Numbered from the stretch's first letter, positions 36,769-45,398 are shown. The stretch: 64,000 nt of DNA from Bryobacteraceae bacterium (GCA_947458745.1 CANGYQ010000003.1:372001-436000); one strand, 5' to 3'. Translations and numbers: made by a program. Notes: generated from the letters alone by a model not told the origin.

Positions 36769-37632
36769 TCAACGCTTCTCCAGCAACAGTGCATCGAAGC
36801 TGTCCCCCAGGCCGAACAGCAATGTTTTAAGGGCTCCGGTGGATTCCGCCGCCGCTTGCGCCAAGGCTTGTTCACCGGCTTCCAGCAACAGCGCACTCAG
36901 TCTGGTGTGACGGACCACACTCAATCCGTTGGCCTGCGCCAGGGTGATCAATTGCGTGAAGTCCACATGCGCGGTGATGTCCTGCTGGCCCGGATGCGCC
37001 AGCACATCCGGGTGCGCCTGATGGTGCCGGTAGGCCATCAGGGAGCCTTGCGGGAAGCGTAGCGGATACTCCGGCCTAGAGTAACCGTAGTCAATCAGCA
37101 GCATCAATCCACGCTGCAGTGATGTGGCCATATGGTTTAGCAATACCGCTCGCCCCGGACTCTCTTCGCGCACCGGATCGCTGGTCCAGCGGAAGCGCCC
37201 TTCCTCAAAGGTCACGCGGGCTTCCCGGCCTCCCGCATCATAGGCCCGGCAGGGCACCGCATCAAACAGTTCATTGGCGAACAGTACGCCTTCCACCCGC
37301 GCGGGCAGGGGCTCTTGCTGGTCCACCGCCTTGTAGTGCCATGGCGCCTGAAAGGCTACCCTCATCTCGCCGCGGCCCGCGCCCACATCCACAATGGTGC
37401 GCAGGCTGGTATGCGCTTCCAGCACGGCGCGGATCAACTGCCCAAAGACGGGCTGTAACTGCGAGGCCGTGAAGAAGTCTCCCGTGCGCCCGAACGGATC
37501 CCGCGCCCGGCGGTAGTAACCATGCTCCGGATGATACAGCGCAACTTCCATGAACCGCTCCAGCGAGAGCGGACCGCAGCGTTCGATCTCGCTCCGCAAT
37601 AGCTCACCGGCAGGCGTCATACTGTTGGTCAT
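36769..37632 (-). CDS. MidA/NDUFAF7-family SAM-dependent methyltransferase
   Basis: A protein of about 287 residues in the DUF185/MidA family, whose mitochondrial member methylates an Arg of complex I. Marks are LSLERFMEVALYHPEHGYY, GRTGDFFTASQLQPVFGQL, the SAM motif TIVDVGAGRGEM, VLFANELFDAVP and LMLLIDYGY. It is somewhat shorter than typical. Starts at 37665, 37632 or 37620 are possible; 37632 overlaps the start of the divergent NTF2-like gene, so the two genes share a start region. The methyl acceptor is unknown. Confidence 0.85.
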   Translation of the reverse strand: MTNSMTPAGELLRSEIERCGPLSLERFMEVALYHPEHGYYRRARDPFGRTGDFFTASQLQPVFGQLIRAVLEAHTSLRTIVDVGAGRGEMRVAFQAPWHYKAVDQQEPLPARVEGVLFANELFDAVPCRAYDAGGREARVTFEEGRFRWTSDPVREESPGRAVLLNHMATSLQRGLMLLIDYGYSRPEYPLRFPQGSLMAYRHHQAHPDVLAHPGQQDITAHVDFTQLITLAQANGLSVVRHTRLSALLLEAGEQALAQAAAESTGALKTLLFGLGDSFDALLLEKR

Positions 37633-37633
37633 G

Positions 37634-38020
37634 ATGTGGCAACCCGCCTCCGATGATTTCACCATCCGCCAAGTGCTGGAGCTTCAGGAAGCCGCCTGGA
37701 ACCGTGGCGATATTGAGCGGTTCATGCAAGGCTACGAGAACTCGCCGCAGACGCTGTTTTTCGGCGCCGCCGGTATCACGCGTGGCTATCAGGCTGTGCT
37801 CGACAACTACAAGCGCCGTTATGCCTCCAAGGAGGCGATGGGCAGGCTCACCTTCACGATACTCGAAGTGCGGCTCACGGGCGCTGAGTCGGCGTTTGTA
37901 CTGGGCCGCTTTGCGCTGGACCGCACGGCTGCCGGCGGCGGCCCGGCCAAGGGCGTCTTCTCGCTGGTGTTCCGCAAGCTGCCGGTGGGCTGGAAGATCG
38001 TGCTGGACCACACCAGCTAG
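37634..38020 (+). CDS. NTF2-like (DUF4440/SnoaL-like) protein
   Basis: A 128-residue single-domain protein with the cone-shaped NTF2-like fold pattern: FTIRQVLELQEAAWNRGDIE, SPQTLFFGAAGITRGYQAV, and a C-terminal strand VFRKLPVGWKIVLDHTS. Family members are ketosteroid-isomerase-like enzymes or binding proteins; no function can be assigned. ATG 37631 or 37634 are equal candidates. The stop codon lies in the first unit of a 20-bp repeat. Confidence 0.8.
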   Translation: MWQPASDDFTIRQVLELQEAAWNRGDIERFMQGYENSPQTLFFGAAGITRGYQAVLDNYKRRYASKEAMGRLTFTILEVRLTGAESAFVLGRFALDRTAAGGGPAKGVFSLVFRKLPVGWKIVLDHTS

Positions 38021-38067
38021 CGATCACTTGATCTAGCTAATGATCACCCGCGTCAGCTAGCGGTCAC
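38015..38067. repeat. Three 20-bp-spaced repeats spanning two convergent stop codons
   Basis: The 13-mer AGCTAGCGATCAC occurs at 38015, as AGCTAATGATCAC at 38035 and as AGCTAGCGGTCAC at 38055, exactly 20 bases apart. The palindromic AGCTAG of unit 1 supplies the TAG stop of the plus-strand gene, and that of unit 3 supplies the TAG stop of the minus-strand lipoprotein gene. Confidence 0.8.
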
Positions 38068-38551
38068 TCAGCCGCGCCGCGAAATCCCGAGCCAGTGTGT
38101 CGGCGTCTTTTTCCGGCAAGCCCGCTACTCCGGCCAGGAAAGGCCCCTTCTGGAACAGAAACATCGGCGTGGCCCCATCGTCACCGGCATAGCCGCCAAA
38201 ATGCGGCACGAACTTGACGTTGGCTAGCGACGCCTTGTAGTCAAACAACAGCAGCGCGGCCGCTTCATTGCTCTTGGTCTTGATGAGAAACAGCTTCCAC
38301 TGACGGCCCGCGGCCTGGTAGGCGGCCACGTTGCCGGCGGGCAGTTTTGCAATTCCCAGTACATGCTCTTCCGCGATCTCGACTTGAACGCGGTCCTTGG
38401 CCGGAAACTTGTTGGTCTCATCCGCAGGCTTGGCCGGCTTAGTGGCGACCGGCGGCGGAGCGGCCACCGGTGCCCCGCAACCAGCCAACAGTGCCACCAG
38501 GGCTAGCATCACTAGATAGCAGACAATTGAGAAGCGGTTCGTACTGAGCAT
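38057..38551 (-). CDS. Putative lipoprotein of unknown function
   Basis: A 164-residue protein with a lipoprotein signal (VMLALVALLAGCG) and Pro/Ala-rich spacer. The mature part has no family I recognise; FPHFGGYAGDD-like aromatic/Gly turns and FPAKDRVQVEIAEEHVLG are its traits. The start at 38551 is chosen because it places the lipobox correctly. A 15-bp duplication covers the start codon. It lies just downstream of the kaiC pseudogene and could be part of the same transcript. Confidence 0.7.
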   Translation of the reverse strand: MLSTNRFSIVCYLVMLALVALLAGCGAPVAAPPPVATKPAKPADETNKFPAKDRVQVEIAEEHVLGIAKLPAGNVAAYQAAGRQWKLFLIKTKSNEAAALLLFDYKASLANVKFVPHFGGYAGDDGATPMFLFQKGPFLAGVAGLPEKDADTLARDFAARLSDR

Positions 38552-38584
38552 CATCCCGGAACAATTATTCATCATCCCGGAACA
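38549..38584. repeat. 15-bp tandem duplication at the kaiC 3' end
   Basis: CATCATCCCGGAACA occurs at 38549-38563 and again at 38570-38584, period 21. One copy covers the last codons of the kaiC frame, the other the start of the lipoprotein gene, consistent with a recent local duplication. Confidence 0.8.
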
Positions 38585-40082
38585 GCGCATCAATGCGGCC
38601 CACCTCATTGGGCGTCAAATGCCGCGTCTGGCCGGAAAGGATACCCGCAACGCTGCGGAACGGGTCGCCCATATGCATGCCCGCGCCATCAATCTTGAAC
38701 TCCCGGATGTCCTTGTCGTGCATCGACCTGCGCATCTTTAGCACCGTCACGCCTCGCCGCATCTCGCCGTACATCTCGACGTAGCGCAGCAGGATGATGG
38801 AATCGGTGATGGTGGAGATATGCGCTTCGGTGGTCGATGTGCCTCCCCGCAGGTGCGGCGTGGTGGACGTGAACAGACCCACCGTCTCCCTGTGTTTCAA
38901 GAACGGGGTGAGAGCGATCACAAACTCGCGGAAGCCCTTAAACGTGCCCACCCGTTCCAGCGCCGAAAGGCTGTCTACCGCCACCCGGTCTGGCTTGAAC
39001 TCTTCAATCGTCTGCTTCATCGAGACCAGGTGGTCTTCGAGGCCAGCCGTTTCCGGGTAGGCGCACGCGATCATCAACTGGCCTTCCCTGACCGCCTTGA
39101 CGAAATCCACGCCCCACCCCGCGGCGTTGCGGAATAACTGCTCCGCCGATTCCTCAAAAGCGAACATTAGGCACCGTTCGCCTTCCTTCAGCCCGCCGGC
39201 GATAAACTCCGTGGTCATCAGTGTCTTGCCGGAGCCGGTTTAGCCGGCGACCAGGATGATGGAATCCCGGAAGAAGCCGCCTCCGCACATCTAGTCCAGC
39301 ATTGGATTGCCCGAGGAGACACGGATGTTGGAGGAGTTATGCTTCAGCTCAATGGCGGAAACCGGAATCACCACGATCCCTTCCTGCGGCATGATCGTGA
39401 ACGGATACTCGCCCTTGTTGTGGGCGGTGTCGCGGAACTTGAGAATCTCCACCGCCGTCGGCGCTTCTCCTCTTCGAGGATGTTGCGCAGGACAATTACG
39501 TTGTCGGCGACAAACTCCTCAATGCCGAACCTCGCCACTTCGCCATACTCGTCCGTGCGCTCCGCCGTCAGCAGAGCGGTGGCGCCCAGGGTACGCAGAA
39601 CGCTAGCGATGCGAAACAGTTCGTGGCGCACTACGGTGGCCTCAGTGAAGTGGCTGAAGATGGCACCTGCCGAATCCATTGAGACCCGTTGCGCCCCGAA
39701 TCGACTGGATCGCGTTTTCGATCCGGGCCAATAGGGCGCCCAGGTCATAGGCCCCGATCACCACTTCCCCGTCCGGGTGCGGCGAGGCATCAACGAAGCG
39801 CCAGCGGCCCTCCTCTTCCCAACCCTGGATCTCCCAACCCAACGAGATGACATTTCTGCGGATGTCGTCCGGCGATTCCTCGAACGTGATGAAGACCCCG
39901 CTCTCGCCGTAGATGCCAATCCCTTCGGCCAGAAACTGCGCTGCAAACACAGTCTTGGCGCTACCGGCCGTTCCGGCTAGCAATGTGGTCCTTCCCTTGG
40001 GCAGGCCGCCGTCGGCAATGGAATCGAAGCCGGGAATACTCGTAGGTAGCTTGCTAATCCGAGTCGTCATCGGTATTTCCAT
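38565..40082 (-). pseudogene. kaiC: kaiC pseudogene (two indels and two nonsense codons)
   Basis: The sequence encodes a two-domain KaiC ATPase but is interrupted four times. Domain CI begins SKLPTSIPGFDSIADGGLP with Walker A GTAGSAKT; an extra base near 39698 shifts the frame, and a missing base near 39454 restores it. In domain CII an in-frame TAG (39291-39293, in NPMLD-stop-MCGGGFF) and TAA (39240-39242, within Walker A, AG-stop-TGSGKT) follow. The rest of CII is intact to the end and even keeps the Thr/Ser/Thr autophosphorylation segment (TEAHISTITDS). It lies 12 bases after kaiB. A truncated protein from an internal ATG at 39218 would lack Walker A. Confidence 0.92.
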
Positions 40083-40094
40083 TTCTCGGGGGAC

Positions 40095-40409
40095 TTAATG
40101 CGTGGAGTGGCGGAGGTCGTAGTCGACGTCGTCCAGCCCCAATTCGGCCAGCACGCGCGGGCGGTCGGCAAGATCGCCGATGATCCGGCGAACCGGAAGC
40201 GGAAACTGGCGAATCAACGTGGGGGTAGCCAGAATACGGTCTCGCTCCGCCATCTGCGGTTCCTCCAGCACATCGATCACGAGGGGTTCGCAATCTCCGG
40301 GCAGATACTCGCGCGCAATCTCTCTCACCCGGGCGATGACCCTCTCGGAACGGGGGGTCTGCCCGGTGACGTACAGCTTTAGTTGATAGCGGGCAGAAAT
40401 TTCCATCAT
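40095..40409 (-). CDS. kaiB: KaiB-like protein
   Basis: A 104-residue thioredoxin-fold protein closely resembling cyanobacterial KaiB, which binds phosphorylated KaiC to time its cycle. Conserved blocks include LKLYVTGQTPRSER, VIDVLEEPQMAERDRILATPTLI and the RRIIGDLADRPRVL segment. The gene is intact while its neighbours kaiC and the PAS protein gene are broken. In non-cyanobacterial clusters KaiB/KaiC homologues often act in stress signalling and not as a true clock. Confidence 0.93.
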   Translation of the reverse strand: MMEISARYQLKLYVTGQTPRSERVIARVREIAREYLPGDCEPLVIDVLEEPQMAERDRILATPTLIRQFPLPVRRIIGDLADRPRVLAELGLDDVDYDLRHSTH

Positions 40410-40417
40410 GGTCTTTG

Positions 40418-41256
40418 TTAATCTTTGCCTGTCAGGGCACGGCCCCGGCTCATCTTGGAGGCCATACGGTAATGGGTGGCCAAATAGCCCATAGCTTCCA
40501 GCAAAATCATCCGGCCCTCTTCCTGATAAACGCCAGCCTTGGCCAGTGGGGCGCTGGTCATCAAACGCCGCAACGCTTCGCAGTGAATCGGAACCAATTC
40601 ACGCGGACCGGCCCCCAGCCGACCGAGCGCCGTCGCCAGCTGCCGGATCGCATCGGACTGCTGCAGACTCCGGCGGAAAACCCGGGCATCAAACGCGTTG
40701 GACACCAGTTCAATGTAAGTCTCAGTTGCTTTTGCTACCAATTCCGGCAGCGCCGATTCCACCGATGCCATGCCAAACGAGGCACCTGTGCGATGGGCGG
40801 CTGCCGGTGCCGTCAACCTCGTCAAGGAGGCGATCTCCCGATCCTGACGCTCCGCATCGACGGCATCCTGCAGTTCAAGCTGTCGCTTCCGGGGGAAAAA
40901 CGGGATGTTGGCATGCATCACCAGTCGAGCCCGGCTGCGGCCCCATCGGCAAGGCGTCACTTGCAGCATGAACCAGCGCTCTTCCGTGGGCGAATCGCAG
41001 CGACACTCATTCTCGAAAACACGCAGTTCGCCAGCAATGACCTGCCGTGTCGAATGCGTAACGTCAACGTCTTCTTCCGCATTGCACACGCCAAAACAAA
41101 TGTTCCCCACTCCGGCGCGGCTAGAATCGCCCCGTTTTCAACGCAGAAATCTATCCAGCGCTGGTTCACCGCGGTGATCGTCCCATCTTCAGAGACGACG
41201 GCCGCTTGCGCCGGAAGCGCATCTAGTAGATCGATGGCCGTCACGGTGTTGTGCAC
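40418..41256 (-). pseudogene. Frameshifted PAS protein with RsbU-N/KaiA-like C-terminal domain
   Basis: The first frame (GTG at 41256) encodes the start of a PAS-like domain (LPAQAAVVSEDGTITAVNQR); a single-base indel around 41117-41135 moves the rest, starting VGNICFGVCNAEEDVDV, to another frame, which continues with the usual PAS end (DSPTEERWFMLQVTPC). A helical region follows (about 120 residues; TYIELVSNAFDARVFRRS to EALRRLMTSAP), resembling the N-terminal domain of RsbU phosphatases that is structurally KaiA-like. It is the first gene of the Kai cluster and ends eight bases before kaiB. Confidence 0.75.
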
Positions 41257-41691
41257 CTACACGCGAAAATAGTCCGGTCTCCAACTTCTGATAGCCCGCT
41301 TAAGCTCTTTCAGCGGCAATTTCTCTCGCACCGCCCGCTCCACCAACTCCGGCAATTCGCCATCTGAAGCAAACCTCAATGCCACCAGTTGTTGCTCCGT
41401 TACCTGATCAACTAACCCCTGCTGGGATGTCGGCAACACACGCTGCAAGCGGAGACGCTCTTCCAGCCGAATCACCCGGTCCTGCACCTTGAGTGAATAG
41501 ATCCGAGCCTTGAACAGCAACAAAAGCACAGAAAATGCCATACCCGCGCGCCACCAAGCAAGCCCGGTCGCCTCATTTAGTGCTGACCGTACAGCGCCGA
41601 CAAACAAAATCAGCAGCAGCGGTGCCAGGACAAAATGGAAAATCGGATCAAATTTGGCGTGGTTCGCCAGCGACTGCGGTTTTCGTTCCAT
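41257..41691 (-). CDS. Small membrane protein, DUF6526-like
   Basis: A 144-residue protein with two hydrophobic segments (FHFVLAPLLLILFVGAV and WWRAGMAFSVLLLLF) followed by a charged helix region VQDRVIRLEERLRL and a conserved C-terminus LVALRFASDGELPELVER and RSWRPDYFRV. These match a widespread uncharacterised family (DUF6526). The start at 41691 (MERKPQSLANHAKFDPIFH) fits the family; the longer frame is unsupported. Its stop codon abuts the start of the PAS gene, so it may be the promoter-proximal gene of the Kai operon. Confidence 0.8.
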   Translation of the reverse strand: MERKPQSLANHAKFDPIFHFVLAPLLLILFVGAVRSALNEATGLAWWRAGMAFSVLLLLFKARIYSLKVQDRVIRLEERLRLQRVLPTSQQGLVDQVTEQQLVALRFASDGELPELVERAVREKLPLKELKRAIRSWRPDYFRV

Positions 41692-41719
41692 CAGCCACCC
41701 ACTGTAGCAAACCAATGTC

Positions 41720-43237
41720 TCACTTTTCGATAACGAAACTACCAATAATTGCAGAATCGATTCCGGACGAATAAAAGCTGCGCACTGCATCGCGCGGCGT
41801 GCAGACCAATGGATCACCGAAAAGATTAAAGGACGTATTGTAGAGCACGGGTAGTCCCGTGACGGCGCCAAATTCCGTCAACAATTGATGGAATAAGGGA
41901 TTATCACTGCGCTCAACCGTGTGAACGCGGATCAGGTCGCCTCCCAATAGAGCACCGGCGAAAGTCTCCCGGTGCGCGGGCTTGACGCGAGCCACGGTGG
42001 ACAGAAAACGGGCGTTCGGCGCAGTCTCAAAATACTCGCCCGCGCGTTCCACCGGCACGGCGGCGGCAAACTTGCGGAAGGCCTCCCGGTGCTTGATGAA
42101 GACGTTCAAGTTCTCGCCGGCATAGGGGTCCAGCGGCGAAGCCAGAATGCTTCGCTGGCCCAGCGCGCGCGGCCCGAACTCCATTGGACCTTGCATCCAG
42201 CCCAGGATCTCGTTGTCGCGCAGGATCTCCAGCGCGGCGGCGGTCAGCTCTTCGGTGGTCAGCATGTACCGGAATCGCAGTTTGCAATTCTCCAGCACCT
42301 GCTTCACTTCCTCGGCACTGTACCGCGGACCCAGCGCCAGCGTGCGCAGCGGCTGCCTCTGATCGGTGGACGCCAGGTACGCCGCGCCAATCGCGGTTCC
42401 CGCATTCCCCGCCGCGGGTTGCACGAACACGTTGTCCCAACGCCCGCAGGATTCCAATTCATGCACCAGCAGCGCGTTAAAGAACAAGCCTCCGGCCAGG
42501 CACAGATTGCCGCCCGGCTCCACCATGGCCATCACCGTTTCAGCAACCGCCCGCTGCAAGCCCGCACCCACATGCGGCCTCAGCGCTTCCGGGATCGGCG
42601 CACCATCGGCCAGCCCCAAGGCCACATAGAACTTGGCCCCAAACCGCCCGCGCGACACTCGCTCTTCGGATGAGTAGCTGCGGTCCAGCGATGCCCAGGG
42701 GCCGCCCAGGATGTTGCGGAACAGCTCCGTGAACCGGCCGTCGCCTTGCGTCGAAAGCCATTGCACCTTATGTTCATCGGCGCGGGCATCGTAGCCCAAA
42801 AGCTGCGTGACGCGGCTATAGAGATCGGCGATGGCATCGGGAATCTGTTGTTCCCGCTGCAACGATAAGCTGCCTTCCGTGCCCCGCCACAACGTGGCTG
42901 CCGTCAGATCGCAACCGCTATCCAGCACCAGAACGCTGGCCTGATCGTAACCACTGGCGTAAAAGGTCGAAGCGGCATGGGCCGAATGGTGACCCACCAG
43001 CTTCATCGTCGATTGCGGCAACCCCTGGCGCAGGCTCTGCACATGGGCGGCATCCACGGGACGGGCCACGGCTACGGTGTCAATTTCGCTGGCCCGCAGG
43101 CCCGCCAACCGCAACACCGTCTCCAGTGCGCTCCGCTCCCGGACCTTTTTTTCCTCGACGGCCGCCACCAGCTCGCCGTCCCGCAGCACAGCCAGCGCCG
43201 CGTCCGAACCAATTCCACCTACTCCTAAAACGTTCAT
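41720..43237 (-). CDS. Carbamoyltransferase (NodU/CmcH/TobZ family)
   Basis: A 505-residue enzyme that moves a carbamoyl group from carbamoyl phosphate via carbamoyl-adenylate to a hydroxyl of a sugar or secondary metabolite. The N-terminal Kae1-like ATPase fold shows GVGGIGSDAALAVLRDG, VGHHSAHAASTFYASG and VLDSGCDLT; LAGGLFFNALL lies mid-protein; the C-terminal domain has GPMEFGPRALGQRSILA and LYNTSFNLFGDP. The ATG at 43237 overlaps the gltX stop codon by four bases. No biosynthetic gene cluster surrounds it, so the acceptor is unknown. Confidence 0.9.
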   Translation of the reverse strand: MNVLGVGGIGSDAALAVLRDGELVAAVEEKKVRERSALETVLRLAGLRASEIDTVAVARPVDAAHVQSLRQGLPQSTMKLVGHHSAHAASTFYASGYDQASVLVLDSGCDLTAATLWRGTEGSLSLQREQQIPDAIADLYSRVTQLLGYDARADEHKVQWLSTQGDGRFTELFRNILGGPWASLDRSYSSEERVSRGRFGAKFYVALGLADGAPIPEALRPHVGAGLQRAVAETVMAMVEPGGNLCLAGGLFFNALLVHELESCGRWDNVFVQPAAGNAGTAIGAAYLASTDQRQPLRTLALGPRYSAEEVKQVLENCKLRFRYMLTTEELTAAALEILRDNEILGWMQGPMEFGPRALGQRSILASPLDPYAGENLNVFIKHREAFRKFAAAVPVERAGEYFETAPNARFLSTVARVKPAHRETFAGALLGGDLIRVHTVERSDNPLFHQLLTEFGAVTGLPVLYNTSFNLFGDPLVCTPRDAVRSFYSSGIDSAIIGSFVIEK

Positions 43238-44655
43238 GCGCTCTTCAACCTCACAATTGCCCGCTCCCGGCCCACGGCCACAAACAAGTGGAAGGCGCTG
43301 GGCCCGACGGCCTGCCCGGACAACGCCGCGCGGGAACCGTTGATCAACACTCCCGCCTTCACGCCGCGCTCCTCGCACAGCTTGCGGAGCGAAGCTTCCA
43401 CGCTCGCCTCCGTGAACTCCGTCTCCGCCTCCAGCCGCGCACCCAGTTCGCGGCACAGCTCCCGAGCTTGCGGCGCGTCCAGCTTCACCAGCGCTTCCGG
43501 CGTCATCTCAAAATCGTCCGCAAAGTAGGCGCGACCCTTGGCGGGAAAATCGTGCAGCGTCGTGTAGCGGGCGCGGATCAGGTCGATCGTGGCCAGGAAC
43601 CAGGCCTCGTCGTAGGGCACGCCCAAACCGGCAGCCGTCAGCGCCGCCCGCACCGGCTCAGCCAGCTCAGCCACCGGGCAGGTCCGCAGATGCTGCGAAT
43701 TCAGCCACAGAGCCTTCGGGTCGATCGGGTCCGCATCAGAGAAGTTGACCGTCGCATTCGACCGGTTGACGCCCTCAAAGCTGAACGCCGCCACCAGTTC
43801 CTCGCGCGACATCTGCTCCCGGTTGTCCTTGGGGGACCAGCCGAGCAGGCACAGGAAATTCACATAGCTATGCGGCAGGAAGCCGGCATCGCGATACGTC
43901 GTCACGCTTACCACCGGGCCGTGTTTGCGCTTTGAAAGCTTCGCGCCATCCGGTGCCACCAGCAGCGGCAGATGCGCAAACTGCGGCATCGCATCGCCCA
44001 GCGCCTCAAAGATCAGCACGTGCTTAAATGTGTTCGACAGATGGTCCTGCCCGCGGACAATGTTGGTGATCCGCAAATCCGCATCATCGGCGCAGGAGGC
44101 CAGGTGATAGGTGGGCATCCCGTTGGACCGCAGCAGCGCGAAATCCTCAATGTCGTCCGCTTCCTTCTCCTGCAGGCCATAGACCTGATCGGCGAACTTC
44201 ACCTTGTGCCCGGCGTTGCGCGGCACCTTGAAGCGCAGCACAAACGGCTCCCCCGCCGCCGCGCGCCGGTCGCTTTCTTCCTGCGACATCGCCCGAGCAT
44301 CGGCGTTGAACAACCAGGGGCCACCTTCGTGCCCGCGCTCTTCGTCGCCCTGGTGGGCGGGCGTGAAGTCACGGTAGGCCATGCCTTTTTCGTAGATCGC
44401 CCAGGCCGACTTCTGGTGCAGGTCCAGCCGGTCTGACTGGCGGTAGAACTCGTCCCAGTTCAGGCCCAACCAGTTCAGGCCGTCATAAATCGACTGCACG
44501 CTGGCATCCGTGTTGCGCTCGACATCGGTGTCATCCAGGCGCAGGATCATCGTCCCGCCTGTCTTGCGGGCGTACAGCCAATTGAAAATAAACGTGCGGG
44601 CTGATCCGATGTGCAGATAGCCGGTGGGTGAAGGAGCAAAACGAACTCGAACCAT
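43234..44655 (-). CDS. gltX: Glutamyl-tRNA synthetase
   Basis: A 473-residue class I synthetase (from ATG 44655) that charges tRNA-Glu. The HIGH-type motif is FAPSPTGYLHIGSART at the N-terminus and the KMSKS-type motif is KLSKRKHG. Glu-specific catalytic and anticodon domains follow in normal length. The frame is open to 44688, but that would overlap rsmA; ATG 44655, 11 bases after the rsmA stop, gives the family N-terminus MVRVRFAPSP. The carbamoyltransferase gene is coupled to its end. Confidence 0.95.
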   Translation of the reverse strand: MVRVRFAPSPTGYLHIGSARTFIFNWLYARKTGGTMILRLDDTDVERNTDASVQSIYDGLNWLGLNWDEFYRQSDRLDLHQKSAWAIYEKGMAYRDFTPAHQGDEERGHEGGPWLFNADARAMSQEESDRRAAAGEPFVLRFKVPRNAGHKVKFADQVYGLQEKEADDIEDFALLRSNGMPTYHLASCADDADLRITNIVRGQDHLSNTFKHVLIFEALGDAMPQFAHLPLLVAPDGAKLSKRKHGPVVSVTTYRDAGFLPHSYVNFLCLLGWSPKDNREQMSREELVAAFSFEGVNRSNATVNFSDADPIDPKALWLNSQHLRTCPVAELAEPVRAALTAAGLGVPYDEAWFLATIDLIRARYTTLHDFPAKGRAYFADDFEMTPEALVKLDAPQARELCRELGARLEAETEFTEASVEASLRKLCEERGVKAGVLINGSRAALSGQAVGPSAFHLFVAVGRERAIVRLKSA

Positions 44656-44666
44656 GGTGGGAACTT

Positions 44667-45398
44667 TCAGGATACCAGTCTGCGCCAAAGTGCCTGCAAT
44701 TGCGGCACGGTGAGCTGCTCCGCCCGCAGCGTCGCCTCCGGCGCGTCCGCAATCGCCGGGTAGCCCTCCGCCAAATTATTGCGGAGCATCTTGCGCTTCT
44801 GCCGGAAGCAGGCGCTGGCGAACTTCAGAAACTCGGGCTCGCGGGTGCCACCCGGAGAAAGCCGCACCACCGCCGAATCCACTTTGGGCGGTGGCGCGAA
44901 CGCCTTGGCGGGAACCGTGAAGCAGTAATCCACTTTGACTTGCGATTGTGTGGCCACCGACAGATAGCCATAGTCGCGAGACCCGGAAGCGGCCGTCAGC
45001 CGCACCGCCACTTCTTTCTGGACCAAAAACACCGCCCGCACAAACGGAGCTTGCAGTGTCTGCTCAATGATGGGCGACGTGATGTAGTACGGCAGATTCC
45101 CCGCAATCACCGCCGGCCCCCACTGGCCCAGATCGACCTCCAGCACGCTCGCCTCCACCACCTCAACGGTAGGGAACTTCTCCCGGATGTGGGCCGCGAG
45201 CGGCGGGTCCACTTCAATCACAATCAGCCGCTGGCAGCGGCCAACCAGATGCTGCGTCAGCGCCCCGCGCCCAGGCCCAATCTCGATCACCAGCGGCTCC
45301 AGTTGCGCCGGGTCCGGGCACGCCGCCTCCGCCGTCCGCCGCAGTGCGGACTCACTTTTCAAGAAATGTTGCCCCAGCCGTCGCCCCACGTTCTCCAT
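44667..45398 (-). CDS. rsmA: 16S rRNA dimethyladenosine transferase
   Basis: A 243-residue enzyme that dimethylates two adjacent adenosines in the 3'-terminal helix of 16S rRNA during ribosome assembly. It has GRRLGQHFLK at the N-terminus, the SAM motif VIEIGPGRGALT, VIEVDPPLA, and the adenine-binding NLPYYITSPI. FAPPPKVDSAVVRL marks the C-terminal substrate domain. ATG 45398 is preferred; an ATG five codons upstream is possible. It is followed by gltX and the carbamoyltransferase gene in one apparent operon. Confidence 0.95.
   Translation of the reverse strand: MENVGRRLGQHFLKSESALRRTAEAACPDPAQLEPLVIEIGPGRGALTQHLVGRCQRLIVIEVDPPLAAHIREKFPTVEVVEASVLEVDLGQWGPAVIAGNLPYYITSPIIEQTLQAPFVRAVFLVQKEVAVRLTAASGSRDYGYLSVATQSQVKVDYCFTVPAKAFAPPPKVDSAVVRLSPGGTREPEFLKFASACFRQKRKMLRNNLAEGYPAIADAPEATLRAEQLTVPQLQALWRRLVS

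Noticed and set aside
39216-39300. Stop codons in kaiC as possible recoding (selenocysteine, pyrrolysine or readthrough)
   Set aside because: Both are TAG/TAA at positions that are not catalytic Cys or known recoding sites, and the gene also carries two indels; decay explains all of them.
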